A DNA stretch of 64,000 nucleotides, taken from NCBI GenBank assembly GCA_036558745.1, contig DATBEZ010000095.1:1-64000 (forward strand). The letters are read 5' to 3'. Below, in pieces: positions 32,240 through 41,776 of this stretch. The translations under genes were made by a program, and so were the position numbers. The DNA comes from JAMXLJ01 sp036558745 (lineage in GTDB: Bacteria > Actinomycetota > Acidimicrobiia > IMCC26256 > JAMXLJ01). Position 1 is the stretch's first letter. Each line of letters begins with the position of its first letter. Below the pieces are notes generated by a model. That model was given only the letters and a program-made list of their open reading frames with translations. It was not told the origin of the DNA and made no database searches.

Positions 32240-33439
32240 ATGACCGCGACCAGCGACCGCGGCATCTACTACGACCCCTACGACTTCGAGATCGACGACG
32301 ACCCATACCCGCTCTGGCGGCGGATGCGGGAGGACGCACCCCTCTACTTCAATGAGAAGTACGACTTCTTCGCACTGAGCCGCTTCGACGACGTCGAGAA
32401 GGGGCTGCTCGACTGGGAGACGTACCGCTCCGGTCGGGGCTCGATCCTCGAGCTGATCCGCTCCGACTTCGAGGTGCCCCCTGGACTGGTGCTGTTCGAG
32501 GACCCGCCGATCCACGACATCCACCGGGGCCTGCTCTCGCGCGTCTTCACGCCGAAGAAGATGAACGCGATCGAGCCCAAGGTGCGCGAGTTCTGCGCGC
32601 GGTCGCTCGACCCGCTCGTCGGCACGGGTGGCTTCGACTTCGTCGCCGACATCGGCGCGCCGATGCCCATGCGCGTGATCGGGATGCTGCTCGGGATCCC
32701 CGAAGAGGATCAGCAGGCGATCCGCGACCAGATCGACGACGGCCTGCGCCTCGACGACGCGGACGCCGGTGCCGCGGCCCGCGACCCGAACGCGCAGGCG
32801 GAGATGTTCGCCGACTACATCGACTGGCGGTCCGCGCACCCGTCCGACGACCTCATGACCGAGCTGTTGACGGCCGAGTTCGAGGACGAGACCGGCACGA
32901 TCCGCCGCCTCACCCGCACGGAGGTGCTGACCTACGTCAACCTCGTCGCGGCGGCCGGCAACGAGACGACCACACGATTGATCGGCTGGACCGGCAAGCT
33001 GCTCTCCGAGCATCCCGACCAGCGCCGCGCGATCGCGGCCGACCGGACGCTCGTGCCCCAGGCGATCGAGGAGATCCTGCGCTTCGAGGCGCCGTCACCG
33101 GTCCAGGCCCGGTACGTCGCCCGCGACGTCGAGCACCACGGCACGACCGTGCGCGAGGGCAGCGTCATGGTCCTCCTCAACGGCTCGGCCAACCGCGACG
33201 ACCGCCAGTTCCCCGATGGCGACCGCTTCGACATCCACCGCGACATGGGCCATCACCTGAGCTTCGGGTACGGCCTGCACTTCTGTCTCGGTGCCGCGCT
33301 CGCGCGTCTCGAGGGGCGTGTCGCGCTCGACGAGGTGCTCCGGCGTTGGACCGACTGGGAGGTCGACCCGGAGCGCGCGGTGATGGCCCACACGTCGACC
33401 GCGCGCGGCTGGGAGCGCCTCCCCGTCTCGACGCCCTGA
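32240..33439 (+). CDS. cytochrome P450
   Basis: Class I P450 of 399 residues; ATG at 32240 comes 4 bases after the SDR stop. I-helix VAAAGNETTTRL, K-helix EEILRFE, heme loop FGYGLHFCLGAALARLE with Cys349. Close paralogue of the P450 at 21599-22783, including the shared start YYDPY, NEKYDF and DYIDWR segments. Having two copies in different operons suggests related but distinct substrates. The gene ends 10 bases from the stop of the converging substrate-binding protein gene, with no clear terminator between. Confidence 0.94.
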   Translation: MTATSDRGIYYDPYDFEIDDDPYPLWRRMREDAPLYFNEKYDFFALSRFDDVEKGLLDWETYRSGRGSILELIRSDFEVPPGLVLFEDPPIHDIHRGLLSRVFTPKKMNAIEPKVREFCARSLDPLVGTGGFDFVADIGAPMPMRVIGMLLGIPEEDQQAIRDQIDDGLRLDDADAGAAARDPNAQAEMFADYIDWRSAHPSDDLMTELLTAEFEDETGTIRRLTRTEVLTYVNLVAAAGNETTTRLIGWTGKLLSEHPDQRRAIAADRTLVPQAIEEILRFEAPSPVQARYVARDVEHHGTTVREGSVMVLLNGSANRDDRQFPDGDRFDIHRDMGHHLSFGYGLHFCLGAALARLEGRVALDEVLRRWTDWEVDPERAVMAHTSTARGWERLPVSTP

Positions 33440-33449
33440 CCCGGTTCCG

Positions 33450-34772
33450 CTACTGGCGGTTGTAGGGCTTCGCGTCCTGGTAGGTCGGAGGATTGTCGTT
33501 CCAGCACGTGAACGGCTTGCCCGGCTGGTCCCAGATCGGCACGAACTTACCGTTGTTCACACGCGTGTACGCGACGCAGTAGCGCGGATAGTGCTTGTCG
33601 GTGTGCTGCTTGGTCCAGTTGATCGGACCGATGAGCCCGCCCGCGTCGTAGTCGGTGAGCGTGTTCGTGTAGTCGATCACCTTCTGGCGGGTGAAGTTCG
33701 GGCCCGCGCCGCGCAGACCGGTGACGAACTGGTCGGCGTTGGACCAGCCGATCTCCGCGTTCTCGGCCAGCTTGTAGTTGGACTTGCCCATCCAGGTGAT
33801 GTAGTCGCTCAGCGCTCTGAACCGGGGCGTCGTCTCGACCGGCGCCTCCTGCACGATCACGATCGAGCCCTGGAAGAAGCCCGCGTTCTTCGACATGAAG
33901 GCCTGGTCATAGGCGTTCGGCATGTACTGGATCGCGTTCAGGCCCTGCTGACGCATCTCGCGGGCCAGCGTGAGCGCACCGTTGTTATCCATGCACGTGG
34001 TGACGAAGTCGACCTTCGCGTCGAGCATCTTCTTCACGTCGGCGCTCATGTCGGTGACGCCGAAGGAGAGGCTCTTCGTCGCGTACACGATCTTCGCCGT
34101 CGGGTACTTGTTGAAGCTGGCCTGGATGCCGTCGAGGCACTGCGCCGACTCGGCGACGTTGTAGGCGAGGACGGCGAGGCGCTTCTTGCCCAGCTTCTGC
34201 GCGGCGTAAGGCAACAGCAGCGACGGGCAGTCGGCACCGTTGCAGATGGCGCCGATCGAGCCGAAGAGGTTCGGCGGACCGGTCCACTCGTTGTTGATGC
34301 CCCAGCCGTAGGCCGGGATGTTGTTCTGCGTGAGCAGCGTCGCGCCGCTGAACTGCACGTTGGTCGCGACGGGCAGCACGGCGAACGCGTTGTCCTGGTC
34401 GATGATCGCCTCGACCTCGCGCTTGTTCTGCACCATCTGGTCGTCATGACGCTTCACGAGCACGAGCTTGCGCCCGTAGATCCCGCCCTGGCTGTTGACC
34501 ATGTTGAAGTAGGCCTGCACCCCGTCGAACGCGGAGCCGTAGTCGCCGCCGAGCGGGTTCGTCACCGCCGCAACGCCGCTCACGCGGATCTCGGTCGGCG
34601 TCACCCCGGTCTCGTTCACCGCCGGGAACGTTCCCGACGCGATCGACGTCGACGAGTTGCCCGAAGCCGTCGTCGTGGACTTGCTCTTTCCCGAGCTCGA
34701 GCTGCTGCACGCGGTCGCGGCCATCACCACGACCGCCGCAACCACGATCCAACGCGCACGCATCCGCAGCAC
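33450..34772 (-). CDS. ABC-type substrate-binding lipoprotein (branched-chain amino acid receptor family)
   Basis: Extracytoplasmic solute receptor of 440 residues, Peripla_BP_6 family. A signal peptide with Ala-Thr-Ala-Cys22 lipobox precedes a Ser/Gly/Thr linker. The mature part begins VTPTEIRVSG and continues with two-lobed receptor blocks such as YGRKLVLVKRHDDQ. It is about three-quarters identical by eye to the protein at 43145-44530. No permease or ATPase gene is near either, so it works with a transporter from elsewhere or in another role such as sensing. It is last in an operon after an aldo/keto reductase and a D-aminoacylase-like enzyme. Confidence 0.9.
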   Translation of the reverse strand: MLRMRARWIVVAAVVVMAATACSSSSSGKSKSTTTASGNSSTSIASGTFPAVNETGVTPTEIRVSGVAAVTNPLGGDYGSAFDGVQAYFNMVNSQGGIYGRKLVLVKRHDDQMVQNKREVEAIIDQDNAFAVLPVATNVQFSGATLLTQNNIPAYGWGINNEWTGPPNLFGSIGAICNGADCPSLLLPYAAQKLGKKRLAVLAYNVAESAQCLDGIQASFNKYPTAKIVYATKSLSFGVTDMSADVKKMLDAKVDFVTTCMDNNGALTLAREMRQQGLNAIQYMPNAYDQAFMSKNAGFFQGSIVIVQEAPVETTPRFRALSDYITWMGKSNYKLAENAEIGWSNADQFVTGLRGAGPNFTRQKVIDYTNTLTDYDAGGLIGPINWTKQHTDKHYPRYCVAYTRVNNGKFVPIWDQPGKPFTCWNDNPPTYQDAKPYNRQ

Positions 34773-34888
34773 CCCCCGTGTCTGCGTCGGCCGGAGCCGG
34801 CGTGGTCAGTGGCGGAACAGTAAGCCCCTCCGTGATCGAAAACCAGGCACCCCCGCTTCGGGGAGGCGCGCGCCGTGACCCGGCGCGC

Positions 34889-36541
34889 TCATGCGAGCTC
34901 GGGCCGCGCGCCGGGAAGCCGCGGCAGCGAGTCGAGCTGCTCGCCGTCGAGGCGGATCGGCACGCCGTTGACGAGGACGTGACGCACGCCCGTCGGCTCC
35001 TCCGCGGTCAGGCGCTCGGCGTCGGCGGGGAAGTCGCGCACCCGGCGCGTCGGCCCCGTGCCGACGGTGTCGGGATCGAACACGCACACGTCGGCCCACG
35101 AACCCTCGCGCAGGTACCCGCGGCGCTCGAAGCCGAACATGTCGGCGGGCTCGCCGGTGAGCTTGCGCACCGCGTGCTCGAGCGGCAGCACCCCGCGCTC
35201 GCGGACCCACGTGCCCAGCAGATCGGTCGGGAGCGGCGCGTCGCAGAGCTGGTCGACGTGGGCACCCGCGTCGGACAGTCCCAGCACGACGTGGTCGTGG
35301 GTGAGCAGGCGGCCGACCGCGTCGGCGTCGTCGTTCGCGATGTACGCGCGGAAGCGTGTCGCGAGATCCTCGGCCACCGCGAGGTCGCACATCACGTCGA
35401 GCGGGCTGCAGCCCCGCTCGCGCGCGAGCTCCGTCACCCGCCGGCCCTGCAGCTCGGGGAACCGGGAGGACTCCGAGATCTCGAACGTCTCCCACCGCGG
35501 CTTCATCGGCGAGTGCTCGAGATCCTCGGCTGCGAGCGCGCGCCACGCCGCGTCGCGGTACGCCGCCAGCCGCACCGGACGGCTGACCTTCAGGAGCTCG
35601 CCGAACACGGCGCCGGTGTTGAGGCTGTACGGATCGGCCAGCGTGAACTGCATGGTGAGCGGCCTCGGCGTCACCTGCGGCCAGACGTTCGCGCCCCGGG
35701 CCAGACCCTGTTCGTGCAGGCCGACCGGCTCGAGGTGCCGGTTCCCCGGGCTGGCGAACAGGGGGTAGGTGAACGGCCGCCCGACGCGCGGCTGCCATTC
35801 GTACACGTCCGCGTAGCTGCACTGGCTCCCGGGCGTGATCAGGATCACGCCCTTGCCCGCCTCCCCCGCGGCGCGGAACAGGGCCTCCACCTCGTCGGCT
35901 TCCGCGAACCGGCTCGGGACCGGCTTGCCGTCGACGCCGCGGTGCGCGTACGAGAAGCTGGTGGAGAAGCCGGCCGCACCCGCGTCGATCGCCTCACGCA
36001 CGAGGGCGCGCATGCGGTCGATCTCCTCGCGCGTCGCGCCACGCTCGTAGGCCGCGTCGCCCATGACGTAGAGGCGCAGCGCGGAGTGACCGACGTACGC
36101 GGTGAAGTTCAGTACCGTCTCGCGCCGACGAACCGCCTCGAGGTACTCGGGGAACGTCTCGAAGTCCCACGCGATCCCTGCGGACAGCGTCGCCGGATCC
36201 ATGTCCTCGACGTTCTCGAGCGTGCCCACGATCATGTCGTGATGGTCGGCGCGCGTCGGCGCGATCGAGAAGCCGCAGTTGCCCGCGACGACCGTGGTCA
36301 CGCCGTGGTACGACGACGGTCGCAGCGCACGGTCCCAGAAGACCTGCGCGTCGTAGTGGGTGTGGATGTCGATGAAGCCCGGCGTCACCGCGCAGCCCGA
36401 CGCATCGAGCTCGCGCCCGCCGTCCACATTCGGGCCGACCTCGCTGACCACGCCGTCGGTGATCCCGACGTCGGCGGCACGACCCGACGCGCCCGTGCCG
36501 TCGAAGACCGTCCCGCCGCGGATGACGATGTCGGCCGCCAT
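34889..36541 (-). CDS. N-acyl-D-amino-acid deacylase-like amidohydrolase
   Basis: Amidohydrolase_3 (PF07969) enzyme of 550 residues. The N-terminal beta domain (DIVIRGGTVFDGTG) leads to the first metal motif PGFIDIHTHYD (HxH), then GNCGFSIAP typical of D-aminoacylases. Later blocks are YVGHSALR and the metal Asp in LGLSDAGAHVDQ. The C-terminus returns to the beta domain (GSWADVCVFD). Close relatives hydrolyse N-acyl-D-amino acids, but many actinobacterial members have unknown amide or ester substrates. It lies 7 bases after the aldo/keto reductase gene. Confidence 0.9.
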   Translation of the reverse strand: MAADIVIRGGTVFDGTGASGRAADVGITDGVVSEVGPNVDGGRELDASGCAVTPGFIDIHTHYDAQVFWDRALRPSSYHGVTTVVAGNCGFSIAPTRADHHDMIVGTLENVEDMDPATLSAGIAWDFETFPEYLEAVRRRETVLNFTAYVGHSALRLYVMGDAAYERGATREEIDRMRALVREAIDAGAAGFSTSFSYAHRGVDGKPVPSRFAEADEVEALFRAAGEAGKGVILITPGSQCSYADVYEWQPRVGRPFTYPLFASPGNRHLEPVGLHEQGLARGANVWPQVTPRPLTMQFTLADPYSLNTGAVFGELLKVSRPVRLAAYRDAAWRALAAEDLEHSPMKPRWETFEISESSRFPELQGRRVTELARERGCSPLDVMCDLAVAEDLATRFRAYIANDDADAVGRLLTHDHVVLGLSDAGAHVDQLCDAPLPTDLLGTWVRERGVLPLEHAVRKLTGEPADMFGFERRGYLREGSWADVCVFDPDTVGTGPTRRVRDFPADAERLTAEEPTGVRHVLVNGVPIRLDGEQLDSLPRLPGARPELA

Positions 36542-36548
36542 CGCCGGG

Positions 36549-37547
36549 TCAGGCCTCTTCGATCCAGAAGCCGGGCGTGGTGTCGATGTCGTGACGGGCG
36601 AAGATCGCGTCGATCCGGGCCAGGTCGTCCCCGGCGATGGACCAGCCGATCGCGCCGACGTTGTCCTCGACCTCGTCGACCGAGCGGCACCCGACGAGCG
36701 CGGTCGACACCGCGGGATGCGAGATCGCCCACCGGAGCGCGAGCTGGGGCAGGCTCTTGCCGTATCGCGCCGCGATGCCCTTCAGCTCCTCGACGGCCCG
36801 GACGTTGTCCTTGAACTTCTCGGGGCCGAACAGCGCGGCGAACATCTTGATCGACCCCATGTTTCCCTGGCGCGCCCGCCAGTCGGCGCTGCCGAAGTCG
36901 TGGTCCTCCGTGAACGTCCCCGTGAGGAGCCCGAACGCGAGCGAGCCGTACGCCATGAACCCGATGCCCTGCTCGGCGCAGTATGGGAGGATCTCCGTGT
37001 CCATCCGGCGGTCGAACATGTTCCAGCCGTACTGGACGACGTCGACGCGACGCACCGCCATGCAGGCTTCGATCTCCTCGCGCTTGAAATTCGACAGACC
37101 GACGAAGCGGACCTTGCCCTCGCGCACGATGTCGTCGAGCGCGCCCATCGTCTCCTCGAACGGCGTGCGCCGGTCGGGCCAGTGCACGAGATAGACGTCG
37201 ACGTAGTCGGTCCCGAGGTTCTTGAGGCTCTTGTCGATCGACGCGACCACGCGCTCCCGGCTGCTGTCCCGGAGGTTCGGCATGTCCCGGTAGTTCATCC
37301 CGAACTTCGTGACGACGATCGCCTCCTCGCGCCGCCGACCCAGCGCCTGACCGAGGGCCTGCTCCGACGCGCCCATGCCGTAGCCCTCGGCGGTGTCGAA
37401 GCAGTTGACCCCGAGGTCGAGCGCGCGCCCGATGGCGCGTTCGAAGCCCTCGGCCTCGATGTCGCCGTAGCCCCCGCCGATCTCCCAGCAGCCGAAGCCG
37501 ACGGCGGAGACATCCACGCCGGTCCGCCCGAACGGTCGAAGCTCCAT
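36549..37547 (-). CDS. aldo/keto reductase
   Basis: NADPH-dependent oxidoreductase of 332 residues; ATG at 37547 starts the conserved MELRPFGRTGVDVSAVGFGC. TIM barrel with the catalytic tetrad visible: Asp in NCFDTAEGYG, Tyr in the same block, Lys in VVTKFG, and His in YLVHWPD. The C-terminal half includes the cofactor segment ALVGCRSVDEVEDN. It reduces a ketone or aldehyde. It is the first gene of the minus-strand operon and starts 46 bases from a TAACACCCGTGTCA box in the divergent control region. Confidence 0.92.
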   Translation of the reverse strand: MELRPFGRTGVDVSAVGFGCWEIGGGYGDIEAEGFERAIGRALDLGVNCFDTAEGYGMGASEQALGQALGRRREEAIVVTKFGMNYRDMPNLRDSSRERVVASIDKSLKNLGTDYVDVYLVHWPDRRTPFEETMGALDDIVREGKVRFVGLSNFKREEIEACMAVRRVDVVQYGWNMFDRRMDTEILPYCAEQGIGFMAYGSLAFGLLTGTFTEDHDFGSADWRARQGNMGSIKMFAALFGPEKFKDNVRAVEELKGIAARYGKSLPQLALRWAISHPAVSTALVGCRSVDEVEDNVGAIGWSIAGDDLARIDAIFARHDIDTTPGFWIEEA

Positions 37548-37592
37548 CGCCTGTCCCCCGTCTGGCCCGTCCTCTGCGGAGCGCCTGCGGTC

Positions 37593-37606
37593 TAACACCC
37601 GTGTCA
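37593..37606. promoter_or_regulatory. palindromic operator-like box TAACACCCGTGTCA
   Basis: Second member of the dyad family, 46 bases before the aldo/keto reductase start. It is followed by ACCG as in the copy at 29968. The other box of the pair (37670) begins exactly 77 bases later, as in the 30 kb region. The shared geometry in two unrelated intergenic sequences argues strongly for a regulator that uses both boxes. Confidence 0.65.
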
Positions 37607-37652
37607 CCGAACGGTACCAGGGAGGCCGGGACAGGCGCCCGCGGCGCATCAT

Positions 37653-37683
37653 GGCACGCCGACGGCTGCTAACGGTAGTGTCA
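37653..37683 (+). promoter_or_regulatory. promoter of the double-TetR gene with built-in operator box
   Basis: GGCACG (37653-37658), 17-base spacer and TAGTGT (37676-37681) match the arrangement at 30028-30056. TAACGGTAGTGTCA (37670-37683) is identical to that at 30045-30058. Because it lies in front of the regulator gene, autoregulation is likely. Confidence 0.6.
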
Positions 37684-37759
37684 CCTGCGGGTCCCGACGA
37701 CGGGCGGCGACGCGACTCGAGGAGCACCCGACTTGATCCACCCGGGCTGGAGCTGAGCG

Positions 37760-39109
37760 ATGGCGCGCCGTCGGACGACGCCCGAACGCGCAGCCGGCCG
37801 CGGCACGCCGGAGCGCCGCGCCGACGGAGCCGCCGCGATCGTCCGCCGCGCGCCCTTCTCCGACAACCCCGAGGTCGGGATCCGCGGCCAGCGGACCCAG
37901 CAGCGAATCCTCGACGCCGCGCTGCGCGTGTTCGCCGAGGACGGGTACCACGCGGCGAGCATCGACCGGATCGCCAGGGTCGCCGGGTGCTCGCGCGTGT
38001 CCTTCTACCAGTACTTCGCGAGCAAGGAGGACGTGTTCGGCCACCTCGCCGCGCAGCTCGCGCGCCAGGTCACCGCGTCGATCGAGGCGCTCGACCCGCT
38101 CACCCCCGACCGCGATGGCTGGACCGCGATGCGGTCGTGGGTGACGCGCTACGCGGAGATCGACGCGCGCTACGAGCCCGTGTTCCACGCGTACCAGGCG
38201 GTGGTCGAGAGCGACGCGGGGGTCGCGGTCGCCGTCGCGCAGACGGGAGAGGAGACCGTCGCGAGGGTCCGTTCCCGCTTCGTCACGACGACGCTCCCAC
38301 CGCGCCAGCTCGACCCCGTCATCAGGATGCTGCTCCAGTGCCTGAACCACACGTTCGACGTCGTGGGCATCCTGCGGTCGGTCGCACCCGACGCGTACCC
38401 CGATGAGCGGGTCGAGGTCGCGATCACCGACGTGCTGCACCGGACGTTGTTCGGTCTGCGAGCCGACGTCAACGCGCACGCGGCCATGGGCACCCCGTCA
38501 CCGCCGCTCGAGTTCGGACCCGAGATGCTCGGGCTCCTCCAGGACGGCGAGGTGATGGAGCCGTCCGACAACGCGACGTTGAGCGCGCTGCTCGACGCGG
38601 GACGCACGGTGTTTGCCGAGCGCGGCTACCACGGCGCACGCGTGGACGACGTCGTGAACGTCGCGGGCGTGTCGCACGGCGCGTTCTACCGATACTTCCC
38701 GAACAAGGACGCGCTCGCGCGCATCCTCAACGCACACGCGCTCCGCGCCATCGGCACGACGGTGATGGACCTGCCCGACACGTCGCGCGACAGCGACGCT
38801 GCCGCCCGCACCGCGCTGCGGCGCTGGCTCCGGCGGTTCAACCGCGCCCAGTCCGACGAGGCCGCGATGCTGCGGGTGTGGGTGGACGCGGCGCTCCAGG
38901 ATCCGGCGCTCAGGGCGGAGTCGGCTCCGCCGCTCGACTGGGGCCGCCGGCGGATGTCGCGCTACCTCGGCCCACGCGGCTTCGGCGACCCCGACATGGA
39001 CGCGGTCGTCATGGTGGCGCTGCTCGGCGTCTTCGGGGGGCGCCGGCGATCGGCGCCCGAGGTCGAGGCGGCCGCGCACGTGATCGAACGCGGGCTGCTC
39101 GGACGATGA
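37760..39109 (+). CDS. double TetR-family regulator (two fused repressor modules)
   Basis: Regulator of 449 residues, twice the usual length. Module 1 has a helix-turn-helix near residues 45-92 (ILDAALRVFAEDGYHAASID, then VAGCSRVSFYQYF). Module 2 has another near residues 275-322 (LLDAGRTVFAERGYHGARVD, then VAGVSHGAFYRYF). Each is followed by a helical ligand domain. The two heads are similar but not identical, so a single chain could recognise unequal half-sites, as in TAACGGTAGTGTCA, which lies in its own promoter. It precedes ALDH, acyl-CoA dehydrogenase, P450 and a binding protein on the same strand, 25 bases before the ALDH. Confidence 0.92.
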   Translation: MARRRTTPERAAGRGTPERRADGAAAIVRRAPFSDNPEVGIRGQRTQQRILDAALRVFAEDGYHAASIDRIARVAGCSRVSFYQYFASKEDVFGHLAAQLARQVTASIEALDPLTPDRDGWTAMRSWVTRYAEIDARYEPVFHAYQAVVESDAGVAVAVAQTGEETVARVRSRFVTTTLPPRQLDPVIRMLLQCLNHTFDVVGILRSVAPDAYPDERVEVAITDVLHRTLFGLRADVNAHAAMGTPSPPLEFGPEMLGLLQDGEVMEPSDNATLSALLDAGRTVFAERGYHGARVDDVVNVAGVSHGAFYRYFPNKDALARILNAHALRAIGTTVMDLPDTSRDSDAAARTALRRWLRRFNRAQSDEAAMLRVWVDAALQDPALRAESAPPLDWGRRRMSRYLGPRGFGDPDMDAVVMVALLGVFGGRRRSAPEVEAAAHVIERGLLGR

Positions 39110-39134
39110 CAATCAACAAGGACGGAGGGACGAG

Positions 39135-40616
39135 ATGAGTGCAGCCAGGACGACGACGGCACCGGTGTCACACCCGAATCGGTTCTTCATCGGCGGCGAG
39201 TGGGTCCGACCCTCGTCCGACACGACGATCGACGTGATCGACTCCGGCACCGAGGAGGTCTACTACTCGGTCGCCGAGGCGGCAGCCGACGACGTGTCGC
39301 GCGCGGTTGCGGCGGCGCGGCGCGCGTTCGACGAGGGTCCGTGGTCGCGGCTGTCGCACGCGGAGCGCGCCGGCTACCTCCGCGCACTGGGCGCCGGCCT
39401 CCTGGAGCACAACGAGCAGCTCGGGCAGCTGTGGCCGCGCGAATCGGGCGCGCTGTTCCGGGTCGCGCAGCACGCGGGCAGGATCGGCTCGGGGAACCTC
39501 GAGCAGTACGCCGCGCTGGCCGACACGTTCCCCTTCGAGGAGGAGTGCCCGCCGACCGGTGGCGGTGAGTTCGGCCTGCTCGTCCGCGAGCCGGTCGGCG
39601 TGGTGGGCGCGATCATCCCGTGGAACGCGCCGATGGCACTGATCACCCACAAGATCGGGCCCGCGCTCCTCGCCGGCTGCACCGTCGTGCTGAAGTCGTC
39701 GCCCGAGGCACCAGGTGAGGGCTACGTGGTCGCCGAGGTCGCCGAGCAGATCGGCCTGCCGCCGGGCGTTCTCAACGTCGTGACCGCGGACCGCGAGGTC
39801 TCGGAGCTGCTCGTCCGCGATCCCCGCGTCGACAAGATCACGTTCACCGGTTCGACCGCGGCCGGGCGCCGGATCGCGTCGTTGTGCGGTGAGCGCATCG
39901 CGCGGTGCACGCTCGAGCTCGGCGGCAAGTCGGCCGCGGTGATCCTCGACGACATGGATCTCGGCACCGCGGCGAAGACGCTCGCACGCGCGGAGTGCGC
40001 GCTTACCGGACAGGTGTGCTCGTCGCTGACGCGGATCATCGTGACGAAGAACCGGCACGACGAGTTCGTCGACGCGCTGGCCGGCGCGTTCTCGAAGGTC
40101 CGCGTCGGCGACCCGTTCGACGAGACCACGCAGATGGGACCGCTCGTCGCGGAACGTCAGCGCGATCGGGTGGAGGGTTACATCGCCAAGGGCGTCGACG
40201 AAGGCGCGAAGCTCGTGACCGGTGGCGGCCGCCCGAAGGAGCTCGATCGCGGCTGGTACGTGGAACCGACCGTCTTCGCCCAGGCCGACAACGAGATGAC
40301 GATCGCGCGCGAGGAGATCTTCGGACCCGTCCTGACCGTCATCCCCTCGGCCGACGAAGCGGACGCGGTCCGGATCGCGAACGACACGATCTACGGCCTC
40401 AACGCGTCGGTGTTCACCGACGACGTCGACCGTGCGCGTCAGGTGGCCGGTCAGCTCCGGTCCGGCACCGTCGGCCACAACGCGTTCCGCACCGACTTCG
40501 GCATGGCCTTCGGGGGGTTCAAGCAGTCGGGCATCGGTCGCGAAGGCGGCAAGGAGGGGCTGCTGCCGTTCCTGGAGACGAAGACCGTGATCCTCGAAGG
40601 CCGACCCAACGAGTGA
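39135..40616 (+). CDS. aldehyde dehydrogenase, NAD(P)-dependent
   Basis: ALDH superfamily enzyme of 493 residues. Cofactor and substrate motifs: PWNAPM, then FTGSTAAGRR, general base Glu261 in LELGGKS, and nucleophile Cys295 in TGQVCSS. It oxidises an aldehyde to an acid, for instance after P450 oxidation of a terminal carbon to the aldehyde. It is preceded by GGACGGAGGGACGAG as ribosome binding site. Its stop overlaps the acyl-CoA dehydrogenase start by GTGA. Confidence 0.95.
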   Translation: MSAARTTTAPVSHPNRFFIGGEWVRPSSDTTIDVIDSGTEEVYYSVAEAAADDVSRAVAAARRAFDEGPWSRLSHAERAGYLRALGAGLLEHNEQLGQLWPRESGALFRVAQHAGRIGSGNLEQYAALADTFPFEEECPPTGGGEFGLLVREPVGVVGAIIPWNAPMALITHKIGPALLAGCTVVLKSSPEAPGEGYVVAEVAEQIGLPPGVLNVVTADREVSELLVRDPRVDKITFTGSTAAGRRIASLCGERIARCTLELGGKSAAVILDDMDLGTAAKTLARAECALTGQVCSSLTRIIVTKNRHDEFVDALAGAFSKVRVGDPFDETTQMGPLVAERQRDRVEGYIAKGVDEGAKLVTGGGRPKELDRGWYVEPTVFAQADNEMTIAREEIFGPVLTVIPSADEADAVRIANDTIYGLNASVFTDDVDRARQVAGQLRSGTVGHNAFRTDFGMAFGGFKQSGIGREGGKEGLLPFLETKTVILEGRPNE

Positions 40617-41776
40617 GCGACGACGACGCCTTCCGCTCGGAGCTGCGGGCCTGGCTCGCGGAGCATCCGCCGCCCACCGTCGACGTCGCGACGACACGCG
40701 AGGACGCCGAGGTGCTGCGCGAGTGGCACCGCACGCTGTGCTCGGGCGGTTGGGTCGGCATCCACTGGCCGGTCGAGTACGGCGGCCGCGGCGCGTCGGT
40801 CACGCAGGTCGCGGCGTACAACCAGGAGCTGGCTCGCGCCGGCGCGCCGCCGATCCTCGGGCGCGGCGGCGTCACGCTCGTCGGTCCGACGCTGATGACA
40901 CACGGCACCGAGGAGCAGCGCGTCCGGTGGATGCCGCGCATCCTCGCCGGCGACGACGTGTGGTGTCAGCTCTTCAGTGAGCCGGGCTCGGGCAGCGACC
41001 TCGCGAGCCTGTCGACGCGGGCGGAGAAGTCGGGCGGCGTGTATCGCGTGAACGGCCAGAAGGTCTGGTCGTCGTACGCGACATTCGCCGACATGGGCAT
41101 CGCGCTGGTGCGGACGAACCGCGAGGCGCCGCCCCACAAGGGGATCTCGATGCTCGCGATCCCGATGGACGCGAAGGGCGTCGACATCCGCCCGCTGCGC
41201 CAGATCACCGGCGACCCCGAGTTCAACGAGGTCTTCCTCGACGACGTCGAGGTTCCGGTCGAGAACCTCATCGGTCCGGAGAACGAGGGCTGGAAGGTCG
41301 CCAACACGACCCTCGCCAACGAGCGTGGCGCCTCGTTCATCTGGCGCGAGCAGGTCTTCCTCGAGCTCGCGATCGACGTGCTGTCGCAGGCCTGCGCGCG
41401 CGCCGGGCAGGCCACCGATCCGCTCGTGCGTCAACGCCTGACGCGGTCGTGGATCGACGTGGAGATCTTCCGCCTGCACAACGCCCGCACGCTGGCGCGG
41501 TTGTCGCGCGGCGAGGAGATCGGCGCGGAGTCCAGCATCGTGAAGCTGTTCTGGGCCGGCGCGAGCCAGCGTCTCTACGAGACCGCGTCCACGGTGCTCG
41601 GCCCTGCCGCGTTGCTGATGCCCGACGACGACCAGGCGCTCGACGCGGGACGGTGGTCGCGCAACCTGCTCTGGTCGCGTGCCAACTCGATCATGGGCGG
41701 GACGAGCGAGATCCAGCGCACCATCCTCGGCGAGCGCATCCTCGGGCTCCCTCGCGAACCGAAGGTCTCGAGATGA
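40613..41776 (+). CDS. acyl-CoA dehydrogenase
   Basis: FAD acyl-CoA dehydrogenase of 387 residues from GTG at 40613. FAD/substrate segment FSEPGSGSDLASLSTRAE, then YRVNGQKVWSS, and the C-terminal IMGGTSEIQRTIL. At the place where medium-chain enzymes have the catalytic Glu (YEGT) this has Gly, as in actinobacterial FadE proteins acting on CoA esters of ring compounds. Unlike the other two such genes in the window, it is not accompanied by a partner subunit. It lies between ALDH and P450, each overlapping by 4 bases. Confidence 0.92.
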   Translation: MSDDDAFRSELRAWLAEHPPPTVDVATTREDAEVLREWHRTLCSGGWVGIHWPVEYGGRGASVTQVAAYNQELARAGAPPILGRGGVTLVGPTLMTHGTEEQRVRWMPRILAGDDVWCQLFSEPGSGSDLASLSTRAEKSGGVYRVNGQKVWSSYATFADMGIALVRTNREAPPHKGISMLAIPMDAKGVDIRPLRQITGDPEFNEVFLDDVEVPVENLIGPENEGWKVANTTLANERGASFIWREQVFLELAIDVLSQACARAGQATDPLVRQRLTRSWIDVEIFRLHNARTLARLSRGEEIGAESSIVKLFWAGASQRLYETASTVLGPAALLMPDDDQALDAGRWSRNLLWSRANSIMGGTSEIQRTILGERILGLPREPKVSR

